Origin: Desulfurococcales archaeon
Lineage (GTDB): Archaea > Thermoproteota > Thermoprotei_A > Sulfolobales > NBVN01
Assembly (NCBI GenBank): GCA_021160415.1
Contig: JAGHCP010000061.1
Location: 1-5,612 of the forward strand
DNA: 5,612 bases
Direction: 5' to 3'
Of this stretch, positions 1 to 5,331 are shown one piece after another. Both the position numbers and the translations under genes were made by a program. The notes beneath the pieces were generated by a model. That model worked only from the letters and a program-made list of their open reading frames with translations, was not told the DNA's origin and ran no database searches. Each line of letters opens with the position of its first letter. The first letter of the stretch is position 1.

Positions 1-479
1 GAGTGAACAATATAAGGGTCGTTATAGGGGCGCAGTCTGGATCTGAGGAGGTTCTAAGACGTATGAACAGGGGTCACACCCCCGAAGATGTTTTAGAGGC
101 TGAGTCCCTCCTGAGGAGGTACGGATTCGGGGTTGATGTGGACTACATATTCGGTCTCCCGGGGGAAACTGAGGAGGACATTCAGAAAACAATATCTCAC
201 ATGAGGAAGGTTGCTGCATTAGGGGGAAGGATTCATGGTCACGTCTTCCTCCCCTTGCCCGGCACCCCGCTTTCACTTGCCCCTCCCGGAAAGGTTAAGG
301 CCGAACTCAGGAAAGCGGTTAATTCACTCTTAGGAAGAGGTAAGGTCTTCGGGTCTTGGATGGCTCAGGAGGTTCTGGCAAGGGAGATCGCTATGCTGAG
401 GGATAAAGGCTTTATCCTAGTCACCCCTAAGAGGGCTGAGGAGTTCCTCCCTCACCTTCCCCGCTGTAAAACCCCCTGA
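1..479 (+). CDS. B12-binding-type radical SAM protein, C-terminal part (5' truncated by window)
   Basis: This is the C-terminal part of a radical SAM enzyme; the frame is open at the left edge, so the true start lies outside the window. Visible are the second half of the SAM barrel and a tail: GAQSGSEEVLRRMNRGHT (about residues 9-26 of the visible part), the IFGLPGETEED strand-loop (49-59) and HVFLPLPGTP (80-89). This set is typical of radical SAM proteins with an N-terminal cobalamin-binding domain, and the GRIHGHVFLPLPGTP stretch most resembles the archaeal MJ_1487-like family. The CxxxCxxC cluster motif and any B12 domain would lie upstream and cannot be checked. The reaction of that family is not established. 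The GTG at base 3 is an internal valine rather than a start, because the QSGSE strand that follows belongs mid-barrel. The last 53 bp overlap the 3' end of the minus-strand nuclease gene. Family call is confident; the subfamily is from memory of its motifs. Confidence 0.85.
   Translation, partial: VNNIRVVIGAQSGSEEVLRRMNRGHTPEDVLEAESLLRRYGFGVDVDYIFGLPGETEEDIQKTISHMRKVAALGGRIHGHVFLPLPGTPLSLAPPGKVKAELRKAVNSLLGRGKVFGSWMAQEVLAREIAMLRDKGFILVTPKRAEEFLPHLPRCKTP
401..417. repeat. Perfect 7-bp inverted repeat (hairpin) just past the end of the minus-strand operon
   Basis: GGATAAA and TTTATCC flank a 3-base GGC loop. It lies inside the radical SAM coding sequence, but for the minus-strand operon it begins only 9 bases after the TAG stop of the nuclease gene. 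It could form the 3' end structure of that transcript. No T-run follows on the minus strand, and archaeal termination mainly uses T-tracts, so a terminator role is a guess; chance in coding DNA is possible. Confidence 0.35.
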
Positions 480-1077
480 GCTCCACCTTTCTGTAAGGGG
501 AGTAAGGGCAGATCTCCCTGTAAGGACATCTCCTGCATTTGTTCCGGGAAACCCATCCGGGCTCAGGGAAAACCCCTTCCGCTATGTCCTTCAAGAGCCT
601 AATGTACTTAAGCACAAGCTCCTCATCGTAGGGGATCTTAACTGACTTGTCAATGTATCTGACAATTAACTCGAAGTCAGTTCCTTTCCCAGCCGTCCTA
701 AGCATCAGTGCATAAGTCATAGTCTGCAAGGCATCGCTTAACCAGGCACCATGGAATGTCAGCGAACTCTCACGGGAGGGTGCTTTATGGGATTTGAACT
801 CCTCAACCACGACCTTACCGCTCTCCTCAACCACTCTGAAGGAGTCAGGCCTTCCCACCAGCGTTACTTGCAGGTCGCCGAGTTCAGCCTTAATTAGGGC
901 CTCATTAATCCACGAAAGCCTCACCAACCTATGGAATAGATGCAGCAACTTACCCCAAACAGCCCTAACCCTTAAGGAGAGAGGCGCCTTCTCCCTTAAG
1001 TACAGATCAAAGAAGTACATTGTGGGACAGTACCCCACTTTCCTCACATCACTAGGGAAAACCTTCCTCCTACTCAT
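427..1077 (-). CDS. Cas4-like PD-(D/E)XK exonuclease with [4Fe-4S]-type cysteines
   Basis: This 216-aa protein belongs to the RecB/Cas4-type nuclease superfamily. Motifs appear in order: C17 (VGYCP), the G42-x3-H46 motif (WGKLLH), the acidic metal ligand D78 in GRPD, the E93-x-K95 catalytic pair (VEEFKS), the Q118-x3-Y122 motif (ALQTMTY), and a C-terminal C181-x2-C184-x5-C190. One upstream cysteine plus three C-terminal ones is the Cas4/AddB-type arrangement that holds a [4Fe-4S] cluster. Known members are single-strand exonucleases that trim DNA ends or CRISPR spacers. No cas1, cas2 or repeat array is seen here, so this is better called a solo Cas4-like nuclease. It is the last gene of the minus-strand operon. 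The ATG is set by a strong GGAGGTGA site with a 6-base spacer that includes the stop of the PHP gene. The active site looks intact. The 26-residue tail after C190 overlaps the convergent radical SAM gene and has no recognised motif. Confidence 0.82.
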   Translation of the reverse strand: MSRRKVFPSDVRKVGYCPTMYFFDLYLREKAPLSLRVRAVWGKLLHLFHRLVRLSWINEALIKAELGDLQVTLVGRPDSFRVVEESGKVVVEEFKSHKAPSRESSLTFHGAWLSDALQTMTYALMLRTAGKGTDFELIVRYIDKSVKIPYDEELVLKYIRLLKDIAEGVFPEPGWVSRNKCRRCPYREICPYSPYRKVELRGFYSGEGEGGTPQPS

Positions 1078-1083
1078 GCGGCG

Positions 1084-1091
1084 TCACCTCC
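1084..1091 (-). promoter_or_regulatory. Ribosome binding site of the Cas4-like gene, embedding the PHP stop codon
   Basis: GGAGGTGA on the minus strand, 6 bases before the ATG at 1077. Its final TGA is the stop codon of the PHP gene, so terminating ribosomes sit directly on the next initiation site. This suggests coupled translation. Confidence 0.75.
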
Positions 1092-1800
1092 ATTCCACAT
1101 CAAATTTCCGCGTAAGCGAGGCTCCAGGCCAACCTTTGATGCCATTAACTTTCCTTTTCAACCCCCACACAAATCTGTCGCGGATACCCACAACGCTGTA
1201 CCCCGGCCTAGGCTTTACGCACCCTTTCCGCAGACACTCCAATACATCATCAATAGTTAAAGCCGTTAGGTCCAGGAAGTTTCTTGCGGTCCCTACCATA
1301 CTCAGAACGTGGGCGTCGGAGTTCGCGAAGCACGTTAACCGCGCCCTGTTAAGGATCATGTACGTCATGATGTTTGTTAACGGGTCGCTACCTCCGTTGA
1401 AACATTCAGCCCCGTCCCAAATCCCTTGAAGCAGTACCTTACTGCCGATGCCTTTCCTTACGACGTCAAAGGGGTGTGCGGGGATCAGAACGCAGTTGTT
1501 CTCATCACCGACATCTCTAAGTTCCAGAGGGTCAGGAGTTACGCGTACGGGATGTGGGCATAAAAACAGTATATCCCCCCAGTAAGTCCTTACCTCAGCC
1601 CCATAGACAACTAAAACCCTACCTAGTTCCCGTACTTTTCTTGTCGCGATGACTGAGCCTAAGAAAGTATTATGATCAGTAACTGCTATAACCTGCAGAC
1701 CCGTTTTAGCCGCATACTTCACGACATCCTCGGGAGAGGCCATACCGTCACTGACTATGGTATGGATATGCAGGTCGGCCCAAGCCCCTGCTACTTTCAT
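1084..1800 (-). CDS. PHP-domain metal-dependent phosphoesterase
   Basis: This 238-aa protein has a complete PHP metal-binding set, counted from the chosen ATG: D9-L-H11-I-H13 (DLHIHT), D18 in VSDG, D42-H43 (VTDHNT), E69 (GAEV), H109 (IPAHP) and D162-x-H164 (NSDAH). PHP proteins carry two or three metal ions and hydrolyse phosphoester bonds, for example TrpH/YciV-type 3',5'-bisphosphonucleotide or RNA 5' phosphatases, histidinol phosphatase and polymerase-associated PHP domains. The short length and the NSDAH ending fit stand-alone archaeal PHP proteins, whose substrates are mostly unknown. The frame is also open back to a GTG at 1833, but the ATG at 1800 overlaps the previous stop as ATGA and places DLHIHT near the N-terminus as usual. 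The site upstream of it is weak (GGAGAGG about 10 bases away), so translation is probably coupled to the ligase gene. A role with the downstream nuclease in nucleic-acid processing is only inference. Confidence 0.87.
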   Translation of the reverse strand: MKVAGAWADLHIHTIVSDGMASPEDVVKYAAKTGLQVIAVTDHNTFLGSVIATRKVRELGRVLVVYGAEVRTYWGDILFLCPHPVRVTPDPLELRDVGDENNCVLIPAHPFDVVRKGIGSKVLLQGIWDGAECFNGGSDPLTNIMTYMILNRARLTCFANSDAHVLSMVGTARNFLDLTALTIDDVLECLRKGCVKPRPGYSVVGIRDRFVWGLKRKVNGIKGWPGASLTRKFDVEWR

Positions 1801-3203
1801 CCCTTGCCAAACCTCTCCACTACCTTCCTCCACCTCATCAGGTAACTCAAAGCCCTTACCGCTTCCTCGGGGGTTTTGAACGCCGGTAGATGTAGAAGTT
1901 TCTCGATCTTTGATATCTTGTCAGAAGTATATTCTCCTCCCGGAGCAGCTATTACTACTGGCTTACTCACTCCTGAACTAGCCTCCCTAAGCACTTCAAT
2001 GAAGCCTTCCGGATCGAAAGCAGGGGACTGCATTATTCCGATAACCACCAACGCATCAACGTTAGGATCCTTGATAACCCATTTCAACGCTTTCCTGTAT
2101 CTTTCCGGAGGAGCGTCCCCTAAGACATCCACAGGGTTCCCTACTGCAGCGGCTGAGGGGAGCTCATTCCTCAACGCTTTCTGTGTGTCATCAGTTAGTT
2201 CAGCCATTCTCATTCCGTACTTCTCCACCGCGTCTGTGGCAAGAACTCCAGCCCCGCCCCCGTTAGTAACTATGGCAACCCTATCCCCTCTGGGCGTAGG
2301 TAACCAGCTCAAAGCCTTAGCAGCTATGACTAACTCACTAAGCTCGTCAACCAGTAGACCCCCGAATTGCTTGATGGCCGATTCATACACCCTGTACGAA
2401 CCTGCCATTGACCCAGTGTGCGATGATACAGCCTTAGCGCCTTTAACCGATTTCCCAGCCTTAAGTATAATTACTGGCTTTCCCCTACCGGCAGCGTACC
2501 TCAACGACTCGGAGAACTTTCTTCCATCCTCAACCCCCTCAAGATACGCAGTAATGACCTTCGTTTCCTCGTCATCAGCCAGAAACTCGATGAGTTCATA
2601 CTCCTTAACGTCGGCTGCGTTCCCATAACTCACGAACTTACTCATCCCTAGACCGGCCTCCGTGAACCAGTCAAGAACGGCAGCGCCCAAAGCTCCAGAC
2701 TGGGAGATGAACGCTACTGGACCAGCGTCGGGCTTTCCTTGCCTGTCTGAGGGATTAAATATGGTGTCGAGCCCAACCGAAGGGCTGTATATCCCAAGGC
2801 AATTAGGCCCTATTACCCTCATACCGTGCTTCCTCGCCATCTTCACCACAGCCTCCTCTAACTTGGCACCTTCTCCACCGATCTCCCTAAATCCAGCGCT
2901 AATCACCACAGCCGCTCTGCTTCCGATGCTCCCGCACTCATCGATTACCTTAGGCACAACCCTAGCAGGTACGGCAACGACCACAAGATCAGGGGGTTCA
3001 GGGAGATCCCTACAGGACTTGAAGCATTTCAGCCCCAGCACTTCATCATATTTTATGTTTACTGGGTATATCCTCCCCCTGAACCTCTCAATGAGGTTCT
3101 CGATCAGCGCTCTACCAACCGTACCCTCCTTCACAGATGCACCAACGACAGCGACGGACTTTGGTCTGAAGAAACGCTGGAGTTCATTAGCATCTACTCT
3201 CAT
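1797..3203 (-). CDS. ADP-forming acetate/acyl-CoA ligase, alpha subunit
   Basis: This 468-aa protein matches in length and domain order the alpha subunit of archaeal NDP-forming acyl-CoA synthetase: acyl-CoA + ADP + Pi to acid + CoA + ATP. It is cytoplasmic and a main ATP-yielding step of peptide and sugar fermentation. From the chosen start there is a CoA-binding Rossmann domain (SVAVVGAS near 16-23, VIGPNCLG at 131-138), followed by succinyl-CoA ligase-like domains with SQSGALG (167-173), FVSYGNAADV (190-199) and the phosphohistidine loop AVSSHTGSMAGS with H262. The last part (TNGGGAGV, 313-320) is the third domain. The ATP-grasp beta subunit needed for activity is not fused and not in this window. 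The frame opens at 3251, but the ATG at 3203 has a GAGGAGG site 5 bases upstream and gives the usual N-terminus just before FFRPKSVAVVG. First gene of the minus-strand operon. Substrate range (acetate, branched-chain or aryl acids) cannot be read from the sequence. Confidence 0.9.
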   Translation of the reverse strand: MRVDANELQRFFRPKSVAVVGASVKEGTVGRALIENLIERFRGRIYPVNIKYDEVLGLKCFKSCRDLPEPPDLVVVAVPARVVPKVIDECGSIGSRAAVVISAGFREIGGEGAKLEEAVVKMARKHGMRVIGPNCLGIYSPSVGLDTIFNPSDRQGKPDAGPVAFISQSGALGAAVLDWFTEAGLGMSKFVSYGNAADVKEYELIEFLADDEETKVITAYLEGVEDGRKFSESLRYAAGRGKPVIILKAGKSVKGAKAVSSHTGSMAGSYRVYESAIKQFGGLLVDELSELVIAAKALSWLPTPRGDRVAIVTNGGGAGVLATDAVEKYGMRMAELTDDTQKALRNELPSAAAVGNPVDVLGDAPPERYRKALKWVIKDPNVDALVVIGIMQSPAFDPEGFIEVLREASSGVSKPVVIAAPGGEYTSDKISKIEKLLHLPAFKTPEEAVRALSYLMRWRKVVERFGKG

Positions 3204-3208
3204 ATCTG

Positions 3209-3215
3209 CCTCCTC
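3209..3215 (-). promoter_or_regulatory. Ribosome binding site fixing the start of the acyl-CoA ligase alpha gene
   Basis: GAGGAGG on the minus strand with a 5-base spacer to the ATG at 3203. It decides against the upstream in-frame ATG at 3251, which would add 16 residues before the conserved N-terminus. Confidence 0.75.
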
Positions 3216-3257
3216 AACTATATACTCTCGGACCGATAATATTCGTTCCATCCTTGT

Positions 3258-3265
3258 GATTAAAG
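3258..3265 (-). promoter_or_regulatory. Candidate TATA-type box of the leftward operon
   Basis: CTTTAATC on the minus strand. A start about 25 bases downstream (near 3236) would give a leader of some 33 bases carrying the GAGGAGG site. A second A/T-rich candidate is ATTTATTC near 3319-3326, which would give a longer leader. Weak match; position is inference. Confidence 0.35.
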
Positions 3266-3282
3266 AGAGGTCTGCAACCTCT
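3266..3282. repeat. Perfect 6-bp palindrome beside the leftward promoter, possible operator
   Basis: AGAGGT-CTGCA-ACCTCT: two perfect 6-bp arms with a 5-base centre. It abuts the candidate leftward TATA box on its upstream side, where factor B would bind, so a repressor or activator here could control the ligase operon. The site is noncoding if the ATG at 3203 is the start. Confidence 0.4.
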
Positions 3283-3292
3283 GTAATACTTC

Positions 3293-3310
3293 CTTCATTG
3301 TGATATGAAG
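3293..3310. repeat. Second palindrome in the divergent region (CTTCAT / ATGAAG)
   Basis: CTTCAT at 3293-3298 and its complement ATGAAG at 3305-3310 are separated by 6 bases. The same box recurs as ATCTTCAT at 3380-3387, which is an 8-bp complement of ATGAAGAT at 3305-3312 and sits at the expected start point of the rightward transcript. Could be regulator half-sites; the region is A/T-rich, so chance is possible. Confidence 0.3.
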
Positions 3311-3353
3311 ATTATCTGAATAAATTGCATTGAAGAGTCGGCATTCAACTACG

Positions 3354-3365
3354 TAATATATTTAA
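3354..3365 (+). promoter_or_regulatory. TATA-type promoter box of the rightward oxidoreductase operon
   Basis: TAATATATTTAA, an archaeal TATA-like run centred near 3360. Transcription would begin about 25 bases downstream, near 3385-3388, leaving a leader of only about 11-14 bases before the TTG start at 3399. A tandem ACCATA pair (3365-3376) follows the box. Confidence 0.6.
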
Positions 3366-3387
3366 CCATAACCATAAGGATCTTCAT

Positions 3388-3392
3388 GGGAG
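3388..3392 (+). promoter_or_regulatory. Short ribosome binding site before the TTG start
   Basis: GGGAG, 6 bases before the TTG at 3399. An in-frame TAA at 3396-3398 rules out any earlier start, and the only other early candidate, GTG at 3432, lies 15 bases after an AGGAGG run, too far to be usual. This supports TTG at 3399. Confidence 0.5.
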
Positions 3393-3398
3393 CTTTAA

Positions 3399-4826
3399 TT
3401 GTTTAAGCAAAGGAGGATATCGAAACATCCCGTGCTGAGATTTAAGAGAGGCAAGGAAGTAACCATTTTCTTCGAGGGTAAGCCTCTGAAGGCCTTCGAA
3501 GGTGAGTCACTCGCTGCGGCCCTCTACGCTGCCGGGGTGGATGTCTTCAGGTGGACACCTAAGCTCGGAAGGCCCAGAGGTCCTTTCTGCATGGTTGGGA
3601 AATGCGGTTCCTGCATGGTGGAAGTTGATGGTGAAGTTGTTCGCGCATGCATCACGCCAGTCAAGGAAGGTATGAAAGTGAGGAGGATTAAGGGGCTCCC
3701 CCCAATTAACGCTCGGGAAGCACCGGACGCTGCTCTTAACCCTTCACCCTTGGAGGTAGACGTTCTGATCGTGGGAGGCGGTCCTGCAGGGATGGCAGCA
3801 TCCGAAATCCTAGCAAAGGAAGGTATGAGTGTCCTACTGGTTGATGATCAACCCAGGCTAGGCGGTCAGCTCATTAAGCAGACACACATATTCTTCGGCT
3901 CTCAGGAGCTCTTCGCAGGGAAAAGGGGGTTTAGGATAGCTGAGGAATACGAGAAAAAGTTGATGTCCTTGAGTAATCTCCAAGTAATGCTTAGAACTAC
4001 AGCTCTAGGGGTGTTCGAAGAAGGAATACTTATAACGAACCCTGAGAAAGGGGCACGCTTAGTCAGACCTAAGTACGTGGTAATATCGACAGGGGCTTTC
4101 GAGAACTACCTCCTCTTCGAGAACAATGACCTACCAGGCGTTATGGGTGCCGGAGGTGCTCAAACACTTATGAATCTATACGGTGTTCTGCCCGGGAAGG
4201 AGGTAGTCGTCATCGGTTCAGGGAACGTGGGGCTGATAATAACGTACCAACTCCTCCAAGCGGGTGCGGGGGTGAAGGCCATAATTGAAGCAGCACCTAA
4301 GATAGGTGGGTGGTTGGTCCACGCAGCTAAGATTAGAAGGTTCGGAGTCCCAATAATAACCAAGCACACCATAATAGCAGCTGAAGGGAGGGATAGGGTT
4401 GAGGCTGCGGTAATCGCCGAAGTCAACGAGAAATGGGAACCTATACCTGGAACAGAAAAAAGAATTGAGTGCGACACCATACTTCTCGCAGTTGGTCTCA
4501 CACCAAATTCCGAGCTCCTAAGGCAGTTCGGTGTCACAACGAAGTACGTACCAGAGCTGGGCGGGCTTGTCCCGGTGAGGAACAGATACATGGAAACTAA
4601 CGTTGACGGTGTCTTTGTGGCTGGAGATGTTTCTGGCGTGGAGGAAGCGACGACCGCGTTCATAGAGGGATGGATAGTTGCGTACAGCATCCTCCTAAAG
4701 GAAAACCCCGGCAATAAGGAATGGCTTCAGGAACGCGAGAGATTGGTGATGATGGTTGAGGAGTACAGGTCATCTCCTGTTAGCTCGAAGGTGAGGTCGG
4801 GCTTAAGGTATGTGGAGGTGGGTTAA
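3399..4826 (+). CDS. [2Fe-2S]/FAD/NAD(P)-type oxidoreductase, alpha subunit of an amine or proline dehydrogenase-like complex
   Basis: This 475-aa protein joins an N-terminal plant-type [2Fe-2S] domain to a two-dinucleotide-fold flavoprotein. The cluster ligands are C64-x4-C69-x2-C72-x11-C84. The FAD fold begins at VDVLIVGGGPAG (120-131), with the acidic strand end VDDQ (148-151). A second Rossmann motif, VVVIGSGNVG (269-278), suits NAD(P). The closing FAD motif is GVFVAGDVSG (404-413). This layout is that of the alpha/A subunits of sarcosine oxidase, opine and hydroxyproline dehydrogenases, hydrogen cyanide synthase and archaeal dye-linked L-proline dehydrogenase. In bacterial relatives a BFD-like [2Fe-2S] domain often forms the C-terminus; here it is absent and encoded two genes downstream. 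The A-F-X order matches the Thermococcales proline dehydrogenase cluster pdhA-F-X-B, where the A protein has NADH dehydrogenase activity. The substrate cannot be told without the beta subunit. The start is TTG. It is probably a soluble cytoplasmic protein; no membrane segment or signal peptide is seen. Confidence 0.85.
   Translation: MFKQRRISKHPVLRFKRGKEVTIFFEGKPLKAFEGESLAAALYAAGVDVFRWTPKLGRPRGPFCMVGKCGSCMVEVDGEVVRACITPVKEGMKVRRIKGLPPINAREAPDAALNPSPLEVDVLIVGGGPAGMAASEILAKEGMSVLLVDDQPRLGGQLIKQTHIFFGSQELFAGKRGFRIAEEYEKKLMSLSNLQVMLRTTALGVFEEGILITNPEKGARLVRPKYVVISTGAFENYLLFENNDLPGVMGAGGAQTLMNLYGVLPGKEVVVIGSGNVGLIITYQLLQAGAGVKAIIEAAPKIGGWLVHAAKIRRFGVPIITKHTIIAAEGRDRVEAAVIAEVNEKWEPIPGTEKRIECDTILLAVGLTPNSELLRQFGVTTKYVPELGGLVPVRNRYMETNVDGVFVAGDVSGVEEATTAFIEGWIVAYSILLKENPGNKEWLQERERLVMMVEEYRSSPVSSKVRSGLRYVEVG
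4814..4820 (+). promoter_or_regulatory. Strong ribosome binding site fixing a TTG start for the ferredoxin-like gene
   Basis: GGAGGTG with a 7-base spacer to TTG at 4828. The in-frame ATG at 4810 lies upstream of this site with no good site of its own, so the TTG, one base after the previous stop, is preferred. Confidence 0.65.
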
Positions 4827-4827
4827 T

Positions 4828-5331
4828 TTGGAGGAGAGGGTCAGCGGAATTGTTTCCTTGGAGACCTTGAGGAGGTTGGGTTACCTACCAACGGAGGATA
4901 GGTTGAGGAAGGGCCCGGTAGCGATCTTCGAGTGCATTGAACCGATACCGTGCAATGTCTGTGTCCTCTCATGTCCTTTCGAGGCGGTTAAAATGGAGAA
5001 AATTACGGATCTCCCTAAGGTAGACTTCGATAGATGCACTGGATGCACTCTCTGTGTCGCTCAGTGTCCTGGACAGGCGATATTTGTTGTTGATGCCTCA
5101 CAGGATGGTGAGGAAGCTCTCCTCAGTTTGCAGTACGACATGGGGGAACCGCCTGATCCTGGTGACAGAGTAGTTCTTCTAGACAGGGAAGGTAATTCGG
5201 TGGGTGAAGGAAAAGTTGTCAAGGTATACAAGCATAAGAGAAGTGAAGCGTTCGTTGTCACCATCGCTATCCCTCAAAAACTACTGATGGTGGCTAGGGC
5301 CTTCAGAAAGGTGGGGAGGGGGGAGTCATGA
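4828..5331 (+). CDS. Ferredoxin-like subunit with two [4Fe-4S] clusters
   Basis: This 167-aa protein (counted from TTG at 4828) carries eight cysteines in two groups: C36-x5-C42-x2-C45-x3-C49-P and C70-x2-C73-x2-C76-x3-C80-P. In two-cluster ferredoxins the fourth cysteine of each group normally completes the other cluster. The first group has a wide C-x5-C in place of the usual C-x2-C, while the second is standard. A C-terminal region (about 108-160) is rich in short beta strands (GDRVVLLDREG, GEGKVVKVYKH, AFVVTIAIP) and has no recognised motif. It most likely relays electrons between the substrate-oxidising flavoprotein and the upstream FAD/NAD(P)-type subunit, the place taken by the roughly 20-kDa PdhF subunit in Thermococcales. 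It starts one base after the alpha gene stop and its TGA overlaps the next ATG, so the genes are translationally linked. An ATG at 4810 would add six residues inside the upstream gene. Confidence 0.85.
   Translation: MEERVSGIVSLETLRRLGYLPTEDRLRKGPVAIFECIEPIPCNVCVLSCPFEAVKMEKITDLPKVDFDRCTGCTLCVAQCPGQAIFVVDASQDGEEALLSLQYDMGEPPDPGDRVVLLDREGNSVGEGKVVKVYKHKRSEAFVVTIAIPQKLLMVARAFRKVGRGES
5315..5319 (+). promoter_or_regulatory. Ribosome binding site of the BFD-type gene
   Basis: GGAGG in a G-rich run, 8 bases before the ATG at 5328 and inside the end of the ferredoxin-like gene. Supports the ATGA-overlap start. Confidence 0.6.

Noticed and set aside
22..276. Short minus-strand open frame opposite the radical SAM gene, and a similar one at 5061-5264 opposite the ferredoxin-like gene
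   Set aside because: Both are complements of conserved coding sequence; translations look random.
427..1077. The Cas4-like gene as evidence of a CRISPR-Cas locus
   Set aside because: No repeat-spacer array, cas1, cas2 or effector gene is visible, and the neighbours are metabolic; solo Cas4-like genes are common in archaea.
794..1429. Plus-strand open frame of 211 codons opposite the nuclease and PHP genes
   Set aside because: It runs antisense across two genes with clear family motifs, and its Ser/Thr/Leu-rich translation shows no motif.
1801..1833. N-terminal extension of the PHP protein to the GTG at 1833
   Set aside because: The extra 11 residues only mirror the end of the ligase gene; the ATGA overlap at 1797-1800 is the usual operon junction.
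3204..3251. N-terminal extension of the acyl-CoA ligase to the ATG at 3251
   Set aside because: The GAGGAGG site lies inside the extension at the right distance from the ATG at 3203, and family members begin near that ATG.
1876..3303. Two long plus-strand open frames (1876-2628 and 2662-3303) opposite the acyl-CoA ligase
   Set aside because: Antisense to a strongly conserved gene; low-complexity Ser/Thr/Pro-rich translations with no recognisable domain.
3365..3376. Tandem ACCATA pair after the TATA-type box
   Set aside because: Only two copies of a 6-mer in A/T-rich promoter DNA; not enough to call a regulatory repeat.
4160..4714. Minus-strand open frame of 184 codons opposite the alpha subunit
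   Set aside because: It mirrors the FAD/NAD(P) coding region and has no motif or plausible binding site of its own.
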